Shown: piece by piece, positions 1 to 9,500 of the stretch
Numbering within the stretch: the first letter of the stretch is position 1
Layout of the letters: each line of letters opens with the position of its first letter
Assembly: GCF_024733565.1 (NCBI RefSeq)
Contig: NZ_JANIOC010000003.1
Coordinates: 248,001-312,000, forward strand
Length of the DNA stretch: 64,000 nt
Source of the DNA: Rossellomorea sp. SC111
GTDB taxonomy: Bacteria; Bacillota; Bacilli; Bacillales; Bacillaceae_B
Direction: 5' to 3'
Program-made: the position numbers and the translations under genes
Notes under the pieces: generated by a model
What the model saw: the letters and a program-made list of their open reading frames with translations, nothing else
What the model was told of the DNA's origin: nothing
Database searches by the model: none

Positions 1-263
1 AAAGCAGAGAATGCCAACAATGCTAATTCAAAATCATTTAGTCTATTCAAATCTGGGACTAGTTTACCCATATAATCCATAATTCTTAAAGAGTGATTAA
101 TATCATGTAGTGTATAACTAGGAAAAACTTGACTAATTCTAGTATTTAATAATGGTTCAACTTTTCTATAAACTTTAATCAAGCCATTATAGAAATCTGT
201 ATTCCTTTCCTTTAAAAGTGAAATTATTTGCACGGAATCCAACGCTAATATTTGCACTGTCAA
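1..263 (-). CDS. HD-domain protein, 5' part only (cut by window edge)
   Basis: The reading frame starts at a TTG at 261-263, preceded at good distance by a GGGAGG ribosome binding site, and runs open off the left edge of the window, so only the first 87 residues are visible. The visible part contains the motif LHDINHSLRIMDYMGKL, which resembles the first metal-binding His-Asp segment of HD-type phosphohydrolases, particularly the HD domains fused to Hsp90-like ATPase domains. That assignment is an inference from one motif; the catalytic remainder lies outside the window. It lies downstream of the small gene at 474-800 on the same strand, in an AT-rich accessory stretch next to an integrase relic. 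Confidence 0.55.
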   Translation of the reverse strand, partial: MTVQILALDSVQIISLLKERNTDFYNGLIKVYRKVEPLLNTRISQVFPSYTLHDINHSLRIMDYMGKLVPDLNRLNDFELALLAFSA

Positions 264-437
264 AAAAATCCCTCCCAAGTATAAAAGTATTGACACTTTT
301 CTTTTAATATAGGAATCTGTCTTCTATATGGTAAACAATACCACATTATTAATAGCAAATAAAACTTAATAATATCAAAACTATAGGCCTTATATTTTTA
401 AAATAACAATGTTATCGCTCGATAAGAGTATTAAAAA

Positions 438-460
438 GGTGGCCAATACAATTAACCACC
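438..460 (-). terminator. possible terminator after the 108-aa gene
   Basis: A GGTGG/CCACC stem lies just past the stop codon of the gene at 474-800 and is followed in the minus direction by five Ts. The stem is only 5 bp, so the call is weak. Confidence 0.35.
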
Positions 461-473
461 ATGTTTCTTCACT

Positions 474-800
474 TTAGTTATAGTTGCCACCTAAGAACTT
501 AAACTTCACTATAATTTCTGTACTAATCACTATGTTCTCATCTTTTTCATTTAATGAACGGGCTTTATTTTCATCTACTATTTTAATAGATGCACTTGGA
601 TACTTTTCTTCAAGAATATCAATTAACCTCTCTAAAGTTGCAGTAAAAACATTTAGATCCATTTTTTTTGATATTCCGTTAATTAATTTTTTACTAAGAG
701 CAGTATTATCTACTTCCTCAACAGTAATTTGAACATCAATTTCTTCTCTTCCTTGTTTCAAAAAAATATTAATTAGCTCGGTATGTAAAGTATACGCCAT
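474..800 (-). CDS. unknown 108-residue protein
   Basis: I do not recognise this protein. It is 108 residues, acidic-basic mixed, without signal peptide or membrane segment, and predicted to be cytoplasmic with an alternating alpha/beta pattern. The start is the ATG at 798-800 (MAYTLHTELI), because GGAGGTG sits 6 bases upstream; the in-frame GTG three codons earlier overlaps that ribosome binding site and is therefore unlikely. Codon and base use are markedly AT-rich compared with the genes to the right of 2600, matching the HD-domain gene downstream. Both belong to the accessory segment beside tRNA-Arg and may be cargo of a decayed mobile element; that link is inference. Confidence 0.6.
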   Translation of the reverse strand: MAYTLHTELINIFLKQGREEIDVQITVEEVDNTALSKKLINGISKKMDLNVFTATLERLIDILEEKYPSASIKIVDENKARSLNEKDENIVISTEIIVKFKFLGGNYN

Positions 801-1312
801 TTGAATCACCTCCGTTCTTTTCGTTAAATTATAATATAATTTCCATTAATTAGGTAAAAAATGACGGTTTTCCGATACTATATCCTTTCTCTTCACTATT
901 GATAAAACTCCATTTATTCCATTATTACACAAAAATATAGGATACATTCCGAATTTGTAACTATGTCCTCCCTTCAAAGGCAATAGAGAGTGTTAAAATT
1001 TTGTGACGTGTGTCTGTACCTGCAAACTATTCATATATATAAAGAAAGATATAGCAGAAAATCCCCCGTACATACTGATACTAGTGTAGTAGACTATTTA
1101 AAAGACGGGTTTTATTAGTTTATGTAACAATCTCGTGAATTTCACCCATAATATTCCATCGATCTAATATACGAAATATGGAGCGCTTCAAATACGACAC
1201 TCCAGTGATTGATATTCATTTGAGCAATCCCCGTATAGCTTCGAAATGTGCAAGTGGTTTTTCTCTAAGGGAGTTATTGGGTATCTCAATTTCAACTCCA
1301 TTAATTTCAATT
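801..1312. other. AT-rich non-coding stretch of the accessory segment
   Basis: No credible gene is seen. The portion near 1219-1312 may hold further degraded integrase sequence on the minus strand (a frame reading EINGVEIEIPNNSLREKPL), but it is too short and broken to be sure. Confidence 0.4.
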
Positions 1313-1764
1313 TTAGTCTAGTGAGCAAAGTTCTTTTAGTCTTAATCCAACATGAGCAAAAGTAAGCATAATTGCAAGGTCACGCAACCCAACGAATTGT
1401 GTTATATCAGGAGAATCCAACAATCTTTCTTTAAACAGTAATTCATGAACGTTCTTCCCGCTCTCATTCTTGCATTTATCGAAGATACAGCCCTATTTTG
1501 CTCTAGCATATGCTCCACCCAGTTCTCGATGTCCTGTGTCTTCATGGCCCTTACATCGTTTATGCGTACATCAATTTCAACAAAAGCTCTAAATGGTCCC
1601 TTCAGTTCTTTTTGATAATACATAATTGTATCTGGCGAAAGTCCTTTAATTTTACAATGCTTAAAGAATTCCTCAGACGCTTGTTGAAAATCTTTTACTG
1701 GTTGTTCCTGTTTTTTAATAAGTTTTTCTAAAACGTTTGGATCGACTGCTTTTCTCCTCGACAT
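1313..1764 (-). pseudogene. decayed tyrosine recombinase / phage integrase
   Basis: The first frame (1402-1764, about 120 codons) looks like the N-terminal SAM-like, core-binding domain of a phage-type tyrosine integrase: LSPDTIMYYQKELKGPF, then INARMRAGRTFMNYCLKK. After that the frame shifts: an overlapping frame between about 1440 and 1313 reads LLDSPDITQFVGLRDLAIML, followed by HVGLRLKELCSLD and a stop. That is the start of the catalytic domain, including the first active-site Arg of the G(L/I)R(L/I)xEL box. The rest of the catalytic domain (HxxR, Tyr) is absent. A frameshift plus a C-terminal deletion make this a relic. It lies about 120 bases from the 3' end of tRNA-Arg, the usual relation between an integrase and its tRNA attachment site. 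Confidence 0.7.
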
Positions 1765-1825
1765 ATAAAGCCCTGCATTGCGTGGTATTCGTTACGTGGT
1801 ACTCACGAATGAAAAGCACCCAAAC

Positions 1826-1871
1826 AAAAAAGTTCCTGCGCTTGTATAAAAATCATACAAACACAGGAACT
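1826..1871 (-). terminator. tRNA-Arg terminator
   Basis: A long stem (1831-1847 with 1855-1871, almost fully paired) is followed on the minus strand by a T run at 1826-1830. It lies 15 bases past the tRNA 3' end and isolates the tRNA from the integrase relic. Confidence 0.85.
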
Positions 1872-1886
1872 CGTTGAATTAAACTA

Positions 1887-1958
1887 CGCCCTCGGAGGGA
1901 ATCGAACCCCCATCTTAAGAACCGGAATCTTACGTGCTATCCGTTGCACCACGAGGGC
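1887..1958 (-). tRNA. tRNA-Arg (anticodon CCG)
   Basis: Read on the minus strand the 72 bases fold into a complete cloverleaf: 7-bp acceptor GCCCTCG/CGAGGGC, anticodon stem TAAGA/TCTTA around the loop TTCCGGT (anticodon CCG), and a T arm with loop TTCGATT. The CCA end is not encoded. B. subtilis also has a tRNA-Arg near clpP. Its 3' end points toward the integrase relic, so it is the likely attachment site of the element remnant to the left. Confidence 0.95.
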
Positions 1959-1986
1959 ATGAAATGAATAACCGTCACGAATATAT

Positions 1987-2015
1987 ATTATAAGCCAGAT
2001 ATTACTTGTTTGCAA
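1987..2015 (-). promoter_or_regulatory. sigma-A promoter of tRNA-Arg
   Basis: On the minus strand: -35 TTGCAA (2010-2015), 17-bp spacer, -10 TATAAT (1987-1992). The -10 is perfect and lies about 28 bases before the tRNA 5' end. Confidence 0.85.
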
Positions 2016-2152
2016 TAGATATTATCATTTACGTCTTCTTTTAATCCTTCAATGATATCTTTTAAAGTGGATGAAACTTCTTTGTAGCACACTTACTCTA
2101 TTAGGATAGGATCTACTCCCCTTTTTTACTAACCCATTCGAGAATCACAGAG

Positions 2153-2408
2153 TGGATTGAAGCGGAAGGCACTTGACTCCTGCGGGAAAAGCGGGAAGGT
2201 TCGAAAAGCGGAAGCGGCTCGCCCAGCCCCGACAAGCATAAGATGAATGGGCCTAAGAAGGCGTTTTTCTGCCTTCGTGGACCATTTAGCTTATGACCTC
2301 GAGGGGCTAGCCGCTGTAGCTAGACAGTTGAGACCCCACAGGGCGCAAGCCCGAGGAGGCTCGACTCCCTCCCCGCCGGAAAGCAAGTGCCTGCAGCGGA
2401 AAGAAACG
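2153..2408. repeat. ~125-bp palindromic intergenic repeat, split by a second repeat
   Basis: The outer parts match the repeats at 34105-34230 and, inverted, at 37288-37411 and 33857-33969. Shared blocks are AGCGGAAGG, GACTCCTGCGGGAA, TGAGACCCC, GAGGAGGCTC and a GCGGAAAG near the end. In this copy the right half resumes at 2329, after about 129 bases of unrelated sequence (2200-2328). The element carries no gene; an open frame across it at 2247-2459 is fortuitous. Confidence 0.75.
2200..2328. repeat. second intergenic repeat, inserted inside the first
   Basis: This block is an imperfect inverted repeat: CGGCTCGCCCAGCCCC / GGGGCTAGCCGCTGTAGC at the outer arms, and GACAAGCATAAG / GCTTATGACC inside, closing on AGAAGGCG/TGCCTTC. 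I recall near-identical hairpin elements in intergenic regions of many Bacillaceae; no second copy is in this window, so its repetitiveness rests on recall. Confidence 0.55.
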
Positions 2409-2520
2409 GTCTTCGATTCTAAACTGTACTTTTCTCAAAGAGGAACCTTCTCTAAATAATCTTGAAGAAGGAAGTACTATCTCACATATAATAAACCATA
2501 AACTTTACAAACACCCTCCC

Positions 2521-2545
2521 GTTTAAAAAAGGTATCAATGGGTAT
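2521..2545 (+). promoter_or_regulatory. sigma-B promoter of clpP
   Basis: GTTTAA (2521-2526), 13-bp spacer, GGGTAT (2540-2545): a close match to the general-stress sigma-B consensus. B. subtilis clpP is likewise driven by a sigma-B and a sigma-A promoter. Confidence 0.7.
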
Positions 2546-2590
2546 CATGTAGAAAGGATTTATATACAGGGTAATAAAGGAAGCGTTTAG

Positions 2591-2620
2591 TTTGACCTTT
2601 ATTGACCATGGGTGTATGAT
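2591..2620 (+). promoter_or_regulatory. sigma-A promoter of clpP with overlapping CtsR operator
   Basis: -35 TTGACC (2592-2597), 17-bp spacer, -10 TATGAT (2615-2620). The -35 lies inside a tandem heptad (2591-2607) that on the minus strand reads GGTCAATAAAGGTCAAA. This fits the CtsR heat-shock operator consensus RGTCAAANANRGTCAAA with one mismatch, so CtsR binding would block the promoter. Confidence 0.85.
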
Positions 2621-2681
2621 AACAATACAAAGTGAATAAGTAATTCCAACAAATAAAAAGAATTTCTAAGGAGGAACGAGG

Positions 2682-3278
2682 ATGAATTTAATTCCTACAG
2701 TAATTGAGCAAACAAACCGCGGTGAGCGTGCGTATGACATTTATTCACGTTTATTGAAAGACCGTGTCATCATGCTTGGAAGCGGGATCGACGACAATGT
2801 GGCGAACTCCATTGTAGCACAGCTTCTTTTCCTTGAATCTGAAAACCCGGAGAAGGATATCTCAATCTACATAAACTCTCCTGGCGGTAGCATCACGGCA
2901 GGTATGGCCATCTACGATACAATTCAATACATCAAACCTGATGTACAGACGATCTGTATCGGTATGGCGGCTTCAATGGGTGCGTTCCTTCTTGCGGCAG
3001 GTGCAAAAGGCAAACGCTTAGCCCTTCCAAACGCTGAAGTGATGATTCACCAACCACTTGGAGGAGCTCAAGGTCAGGCGACGGAAATTGAAATCGCTGC
3101 AAAGCGCATTCTATTCCTTCGTGAAAAACTGAATCAAATCCTGGCTGATCGCACTGGCCAGCCACTTGAAGTGATTTCGAAAGATACAGATCGCGACAAT
3201 TTCATGACAGCTGAAAGAGCGCTTGAATACGGATTGATCGACCGCATCATCACTCGTAACGAAATGGATAATAAATAA
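2682..3278 (+). CDS. clpP: ATP-dependent Clp protease proteolytic subunit ClpP
   Basis: ClpP is the cytoplasmic serine peptidase that forms a 14-mer chamber and degrades proteins fed to it by ClpC, ClpX or ClpE. The 198-residue length is normal for the family. The Ser-His-Asp triad is intact: Ser in GMAASMGA (about residue 98), His in MIHQPLGG (about 123) and Asp in DTDRDNF (about 172). The N terminus [20 protein letters not shown] is that of the B. subtilis protein and is preceded by a strong AAGGAGG site. It is transcribed alone from its own sigma-B and CtsR-repressed sigma-A promoters and ends in a terminator shared with the convergent kinase gene. Confidence 0.98.
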   Translation: MNLIPTVIEQTNRGERAYDIYSRLLKDRVIMLGSGIDDNVANSIVAQLLFLESENPEKDISIYINSPGGSITAGMAIYDTIQYIKPDVQTICIGMAASMGAFLLAAGAKGKRLALPNAEVMIHQPLGGAQGQATEIEIAAKRILFLREKLNQILADRTGQPLEVISKDTDRDNFMTAERALEYGLIDRIITRNEMDNK

Positions 3279-3285
3279 GTAAACA

Positions 3286-3324
3286 AAACCCCCTTCCCGG
3301 TACTCATGGGAAAGGGGTTTTTAT
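3286..3324 (+). terminator. terminator between convergent clpP and the kinase operon
   Basis: The stem AAACCCCCTTCCC / GGGAAAGGGGTTT is followed by Ts on the plus strand and preceded by As (AAACAAAA), so it could serve both directions. Confidence 0.8.
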
Positions 3325-3328
3325 TATT

Positions 3329-6199
3329 CTATTGTAACCGTTTTCCCTCAACCGGCACCAAAATTTCACCGTTCATTCCTTTTTTTAATAGCAGATGTAA
3401 GATCGTTTTGGACAGCCTGCTGGGATGATAGGGTTTGACTAAATAATCATTGGCTCCAAGGGTTAGTCCTTTTTCTTTTTCATCCAGCGCGGAAGAAATG
3501 ATAATCGGTATTTGGGCAAGGTGGTGGTCCGATTTCATTTTCTCAAGGACATCCCATCCCGACATGCCTCCTTCAAGCATAATATCCAGGACGACGGCAT
3601 CGGGTTTCTCTTCCTGGATTTTGGTTAATGCTTCACCACCTGAAGCTGTATGCTGCACCTTGAAACCACTGTCGGAAAGTTCGGCTTTGAGTAAGGATGC
3701 CAAATTGATATCATCTTCAATGACGATAATATTCATGCCATCCCCGCAGTGTTCATCCTCTTTGAAGCTTTCGATCGTCACGATCGGCAAACGGATGGTG
3801 AACACGCTCCCTTTCCCTTCTTGTGAGGAAACGGTGATATCCCCTTCATGGGTTTCAATGATTTCCTTCACGATGGTCAGACCCAATCCGGTGCCACCGA
3901 TTCTTCTCTGATCTGAATTATCGACACGATAAAATTTGTTGAACAGATTTGGAATCGCCTCCTGTGGTATTCCCAGACCCTCATCCCGAATATCGATGAG
4001 GATGCTCTCCTCTCCTTCACGGAACCCAATGGTGATGGTACCCCCGTCAGGAGAATATTTGATGGCATTGCTGATGAGATTGGTGAATGCCTGTGACAAC
4101 TTATCCCGGTCCCCAAGGACGATCGTGCAGTCCGTATCCCTTGCGATATTGAAAGAGTGATGGGGTGCATTCACCCTTTGGGTATCGATCACCTGTTGAA
4201 TGACCGGGACAACATCCTCGAATTTTTTATCGAAAGTCTGGCGTCCGGACTCCATGCGCTGCACATCAAGGAAGTCATTGATTAGGGACGTTAACCGCTT
4301 TGCTTCCTGGTAGATCGTCGTTAAGTATTTCTTCGTTCTTTCCGGCTTCAGGTCTCTTGTCAGCATCAGTTCCGTAAATCCAAGCACACTAGACAGCGGT
4401 GTGCGAAGTTCATGGCTGACGGTGCTGACAAACTCCGATTTCATTTGATCGACTTCGAATTCTTTCGTGATATTCCGATGAACAAAGATCGTGCCTATCT
4501 GCTCTTCCCCGCGATAGAGGGATTCAGAATATACCTGGAATACTTCTTTACTATCCACCAGGTGATAGGTAAGGAGATGTTTACCTGTTTTCCCTTCCTT
4601 CACAATGGTTTCAAAATACTTATCCAGTTTCTCTTTGTCTTCCACCCGGTCAATCAGTGCTTGCTTCCAGGTTTGATAGCCTGACTGTTGGAGTCCGTCG
4701 ATCCCATCCTTGATCAGAGCCGACAATTTCCTATTCATCAATAAGTTGTTGCCATCTTTATCGATGAGTTGTATTCCCTCTTGAATGTTGTTAAGGATGT
4801 CCTGGGTTAATTGACGGTTGGTCTCGGACTCTTCAAAAAGGGTGATCTTTTGCAGGGAGATGGAGATTTGCTTTGCCAGGCTCGTGTACTCACCCAATTC
4901 CTGCTTAGTGAAGTCATTTCCGAAACGGCTGAATACCATGATGGCTTCCACCTGTTGATCGACGGAAAGGACAGGCAAGAATAAGTCATACGAGTAAAGG
5001 ATTTCCTCGTGATACCCTTTCTCGGACGGCGCCATTTCCCTTTTAAGTGAGAAGGGTTCCCTCGAATCAAATAATCGCTGATGGATACCATTATAAATGT
5101 ACGTCAAGAACTGATCCGCACCCTTTTTCGATATCCCATATACCGCATTGGACTTTTGTTCATCCATTAGGACGATCATACCCCGTGAGGCCCCCATCAC
5201 ATGACTCATGCTTTTCACGATGCTCTCGAGTACCTCCTGCTTGTTGAGGGAGCTCGATATCCCATGAATGAATTCGTTTCTCCGCTCCAGCTGTGACTCC
5301 CTGTTCTTTGTCATATTCAGCAGATGCTCAAGTTCTGATTGCTGGGATTCCAACTCATCCTGCTGAGCCTGCAGTTCTTCATTCTGAGCCAGGAGATGCT
5401 CTTCCTTCTCCTGGATTTTATAGATCATCTTTTCGAATGCCCTGGACATCTTACCGATTTCATCTTTCCGTTTATTTTCAAAGGACCATTGCTGGTATGC
5501 TTCGTTTTCAGCAATTTGCTCTGCTGCTGATGCCACCTGATCGAGGGGCTGACCGATCCGTTTCGCAATCATCCTCATTAAACGCATGAGTACAAGGAGC
5601 ATCAGAAAAATAAAAATCACAAAAGCTGTTTGGCTAAAGGACTCTTTCCGTTTCAGCTCATCATATGCACTTCGCTTGCTTTGTTCAATTGAGTCTGCAT
5701 ATCTGTTGAGCTGGGTTTGAAAGGTTTCGATTGTGGCCGTTGCACCGTCAGCCGAGGCCTCTTTCACTGCCTCGATATTCCCATTTTCGAAATCACCGAT
5801 GATCCTCGGGGCCATATCCTTAAAATACAGAGTAGAAAATTCTTCCACATCCTTAAAGAAGAGTTGATCTTCCGTATCTGTTTTTAATCCTTTCAGTTTT
5901 TCCAGCGTGTCGGCCACTTTTTTCTCCTGCACGAAAATACTTTCTTTCAACTCCTGCCTTCCAAATGCAAGGTATCCCCTCGCATCAAAGAATGCCCTTT
6001 GAAAGTTTCTATCCAATTGTTCAGCCAAGTCTGCTTTTTGATTGAGGTCGTTCCTCTGAACCTGGTACTCATTTGAAATGGATTGATCATACAGAAACAA
6101 ACAGGCAGCCCCGATGAAGAAGATGGCGATGAAGCCGCTCATCAATCCGATGAATTGATTGCGTAAGCTCGTTTGAAATAATTCTCTAATTCTCTTCAT
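3329..6199 (-). CDS. hybrid membrane histidine kinase (HAMP-GAF-PAS-HisKA-HATPase-REC)
   Basis: A 956-residue sensor kinase. Order: membrane segment at about 15-35; an extracellular helical domain to about 190 resembling CHASE3/four-helix sensors; a second membrane segment (about 190-210); HAMP; a Gln/Glu-rich coiled coil (about 260-310); GAF; PAS (about 465-570). A HisKA domain follows with SHELRTPLSS (phosphoacceptor His596), then HATPase with N, G1 (DEGLGIP) and G2 (GGTGLGLTIV) boxes. A C-terminal receiver has its acceptor at Asp872 (VVLDIML). It is the last gene of the six-gene operon and overlaps the upstream response regulator by 14 bp. A hybrid kinase needs an Hpt partner, and the first gene of this operon begins with one. 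The signal sensed is not evident. Confidence 0.9.
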   Translation of the reverse strand: MKRIRELFQTSLRNQFIGLMSGFIAIFFIGAACLFLYDQSISNEYQVQRNDLNQKADLAEQLDRNFQRAFFDARGYLAFGRQELKESIFVQEKKVADTLEKLKGLKTDTEDQLFFKDVEEFSTLYFKDMAPRIIGDFENGNIEAVKEASADGATATIETFQTQLNRYADSIEQSKRSAYDELKRKESFSQTAFVIFIFLMLLVLMRLMRMIAKRIGQPLDQVASAAEQIAENEAYQQWSFENKRKDEIGKMSRAFEKMIYKIQEKEEHLLAQNEELQAQQDELESQQSELEHLLNMTKNRESQLERRNEFIHGISSSLNKQEVLESIVKSMSHVMGASRGMIVLMDEQKSNAVYGISKKGADQFLTYIYNGIHQRLFDSREPFSLKREMAPSEKGYHEEILYSYDLFLPVLSVDQQVEAIMVFSRFGNDFTKQELGEYTSLAKQISISLQKITLFEESETNRQLTQDILNNIQEGIQLIDKDGNNLLMNRKLSALIKDGIDGLQQSGYQTWKQALIDRVEDKEKLDKYFETIVKEGKTGKHLLTYHLVDSKEVFQVYSESLYRGEEQIGTIFVHRNITKEFEVDQMKSEFVSTVSHELRTPLSSVLGFTELMLTRDLKPERTKKYLTTIYQEAKRLTSLINDFLDVQRMESGRQTFDKKFEDVVPVIQQVIDTQRVNAPHHSFNIARDTDCTIVLGDRDKLSQAFTNLISNAIKYSPDGGTITIGFREGEESILIDIRDEGLGIPQEAIPNLFNKFYRVDNSDQRRIGGTGLGLTIVKEIIETHEGDITVSSQEGKGSVFTIRLPIVTIESFKEDEHCGDGMNIIVIEDDINLASLLKAELSDSGFKVQHTASGGEALTKIQEEKPDAVVLDIMLEGGMSGWDVLEKMKSDHHLAQIPIIISSALDEKEKGLTLGANDYLVKPYHPSRLSKTILHLLLKKGMNGEILVPVEGKRLQ

Positions 6200-6557
6200 T
6201 CATTATGTCCTCGATCCGCTGAACAAGCTCTGCAGGACTATACGGCTTGGCAATGAAATAATCGGCTCCGGACTTCAGAACGAGGTCTTTATCCGCCTGC
6301 TGGCTCTTTGCTGACACCATCATAATTTTCACCGTGCCTTTATCTGGAGAGTTCCTTATTTTCTCAATCACTTCAAGCCCTGTGTATAAAGGCATCATAT
6401 AATCGAGAAGAATGAGATCATAGTCGTTTTCCATGATGGAATTGATCGCTTCCTCACCGTCTGCTGCTTCATCAAGCTCATGTCCTTCGTCTTCAAGTGT
6501 ATCCACCATCAGCATCCGGAGGACTTCTTCATCTTCCGCAATCAGAATTCTTGCCAT
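6186..6557 (-). CDS. CheY-like single-domain response regulator
   Basis: A stand-alone receiver of 123 residues with no output domain. Key residues are visible: the acidic pair E8/D9, phosphoacceptor Asp52 in LILLDYMMP, a Ser/Thr at MMVSAKS and the Lys in FIAKPYSPAEL. It probably shuttles phosphate or signals by protein contact, as CheY or Spo0F do. It sits between the glycosidase-like gene (2-base gap) and the hybrid kinase (14-bp overlap), so it is made in step with them. Which partner it reads (the kinase, the Hpt of the cyclase, or the synthase complex) cannot be decided from sequence. Confidence 0.9.
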   Translation of the reverse strand: MARILIAEDEEVLRMLMVDTLEDEGHELDEAADGEEAINSIMENDYDLILLDYMMPLYTGLEVIEKIRNSPDKGTVKIMMVSAKSQQADKDLVLKSGADYFIAKPYSPAELVQRIEDIMNEEN

Positions 6558-6559
6558 AT

Positions 6560-9500
6560 TTATTCCCCTTCTTTCTCAAAAGCTTCTTTCATTTCATTGT
6601 AAGACTGCTTCAATCTCTCATGGGAGGTCGGTTCATCCCATGTATCCCAAGAGTATGGATAGAACTGAGCAGGATTGATGAACCCGTCTTCATTCTGTGC
6701 CGGATATGAAAATGCCTTTTCCCCGTCGGTTTCATATAAACCGATTTTGATCGAGTCAAGGGTGGTAGAGCTTTGCAGACCTTTTCCTGCCCAGATATCC
6801 CCCATTGCCTCCTTCAGGCTCGGATCCTTTACATTCAGCAGTTGCCAGGGAATACGGATTTCATATCGCCCTTCAGCCGAGTCGACACTGATATCCGTCA
6901 ATGAATCATACGCTTCATCCTCGGGGTTCGATGTTCCGAACTGGAGAACGCCGGTTTCATAGGATTGGAACGGGATGTTTTTCCCTTCTACGTCCAGTGA
7001 TTTATTCAACGTCAACCGAATTGGATGATACACCCCGTTGTTTTTCACGTTGGCATATGTCTCTTCTTCTATCATGTTGAGAACATGCCCATATTGGTAG
7101 TGATGGGTGTCATAATAACTGTCGATCCATAAACGCGCTTCCTTCGTTCCCTTTATGTGAAGAGCAAAGTCCACCCCTTTTGTGGATACTCCCTTCACAT
7201 CCGGAAGCGTGGATTGACCCTGATTCCCTATCGTATCGAATAAAAGGTACGTGTCTTTCCCTTCTGAAATACGGTTCGAATCAACTCGGACATACACAAA
7301 ACGTTCATCACTTGTCACATACATGCTGTTGCCATCCTTATCAAAAGCAGGTTCGATCTCATTGAAGGTCCAATCCTCAGGTCTACCGTCCACATGAATC
7401 ATGGATGTCCCGCTTTCTCCCGGATCAAAGCTCACCATTCCGAACTGCTGCTCATTCGTTTGGGCATTTTGCCAGAAAGGCCGTCTGTCCGGATTGTCAT
7501 AGTCCATCGTGTTCCATGTTCGCTTGAACCATTCATCCTGCCAGGCAAAGACCATTCCACCGGCCATTTTCTCTTCCACGATATCCTCGAATAATCTCCG
7601 GTCGATTTCACCCTGTTCTTTTTCGGAATGATTTCCCTGATCCATACCGTAGACGTTTTCATGGGTGAGGCCACGTGATCCCGGAACACCGAATTCCGCT
7701 ACCACTAATGGCATGGAGTGCGCCTTTTTCATGTCATGTAAATAGCCGGCGTAATTATTCTTTTCTCCGCGGTGATCGATGTAATTTACATACGGTTGTT
7801 CGTAATTCAGAAAGTCAGGGTAATACGGGTAGATATGATAGGAAGCGAATAAACCGGTTTTCAGTTTGTCGGTCCCCTTCATGACATTCGGGTCGACCGA
7901 CACCATGTCTTCCTTCTCCAGAGGTTCGCTCGGATGATCCAACAGATCGGTGGTCACCCAGTTCGTGAAGCTGACCGGCCTTTGCCACTGATACGTCTCG
8001 GTTTCATACTTGAGGCCTTCATTCATTCTCTCTGTCAGCCAGATTTCAAACGGCTCTGCCCCGTCCGTTTCAATGTATTCACCCTTGAAGTCCCCGAGTC
8101 CTTTATGTTTTTCATTTGTCGCAAGGACCACCTCGGGATCCCACTCGACCCCAAAGATCCACCCAAGAACATAAGGTGATATATCGTAGGTGTAAGACCC
8201 CGATGCATGGCCTTTTCGTTCAGGAATTTCAGCGTTCCCGTGAACGAGATCGATGGTCTTTTTAATTTCTGACGCAAATTCGTCTGTGTTTTCTTTTGCA
8301 AACGCATCCTCGGACCTTAAGAAAATTTCTTCATTGACCCACACGCCTTGGAATAAATACAAAGGCTTATCTGCCATTTGATTGTATTCGTAAAAGGCCT
8401 CATAAAATTCTGGAGGATGGATGGTGTAAATCCGTAGTGAATTGGCATTCATGGCACCGATTTGTTTGAACCACCTCAAATATTCCTCTTTTGAAATCGC
8501 TGTTTCTCCAGGAAATGAACCCGGCCTTGCGATTCCCATATTCACCCCTTTTATGAGGAGATCTTCCCACTTTCCGTCCTTTTTCACTTGAATGTAGTCT
8601 GAGCCCGTTTTCCCTGCGAGCTTCAGGCCATTTTCTTTCGTGATTTCAATATTTTCCTTCTTCTCATGCTCTTTACCCTTTTGAATATCCTTAAGGATTG
8701 CCGTCATCATCGGAGTATAGGCCTTCCAGTAAAATTGGGAAGAATCATCCGGACTGGCTGACCCCGTCCATTTTCTCCAGGCAGAAAATCCGACGGTTTG
8801 ATACAGATCGGGCACATCTGCCTGATCTGCATAATCCCCGCTGAAATAGTACGTGTCGAATAGACGGTTCCGGCCGTGAACGACGGCAGGGAACGTAACG
8901 GGAAGATTCAGTGCTTTCATGGTATCCTTCCCCTTCTCGGACAGCGACAGCGTATAGTTGGCCATGACTTCATCCGGTTCGATCGCTTCCACGATATCAA
9001 ACCAGTATGAATAAGGCGTGCTGATTCCTTTTCCGATTAAGTCTTCACCCCGTGAGGTAGTGGAAAAGACCGCACCCTTCTTCCCGATGTCATCTTTATC
9101 CATGACCACCAGCCGATCATTCTCGTCCACCAGTACATAACCAGGGCCCGTAAAATTGTACGCTTCTTCATACTGCTTCTCGTAGTTCTCCCTTACCCAT
9201 TGAGGCACTTCGCTATTTTCCAATTCAGGGAAATACCTTCCGATCCATCCTGACCACTTCAGATTGAACAGGGAGTAGAATTTCTTCCGGGTTTCTTCTT
9301 CCGTAGGCTGTGCCATGGAATTGAACTCGGCAATCAATGTTTTACCTTCATTCATCGCCATGTCTTTTAATGCGTCCATATCCTGATCGGTCAAGCCTCC
9401 GTAAAGTTTGGAAGACCGCTTGCCCGCTACATTTTCATTATGAAACTCTTCTTCATACACCCCATATGTATCGGCTATATAGACCGCATCATACTTCTCG

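Noticed and set aside
2247-2459. A 70-codon plus-strand open frame near the repeat upstream of clpP
   Set aside because: It lies across two palindromic repeats, has no ribosome binding site, and its codon use is that of hairpin sequence.
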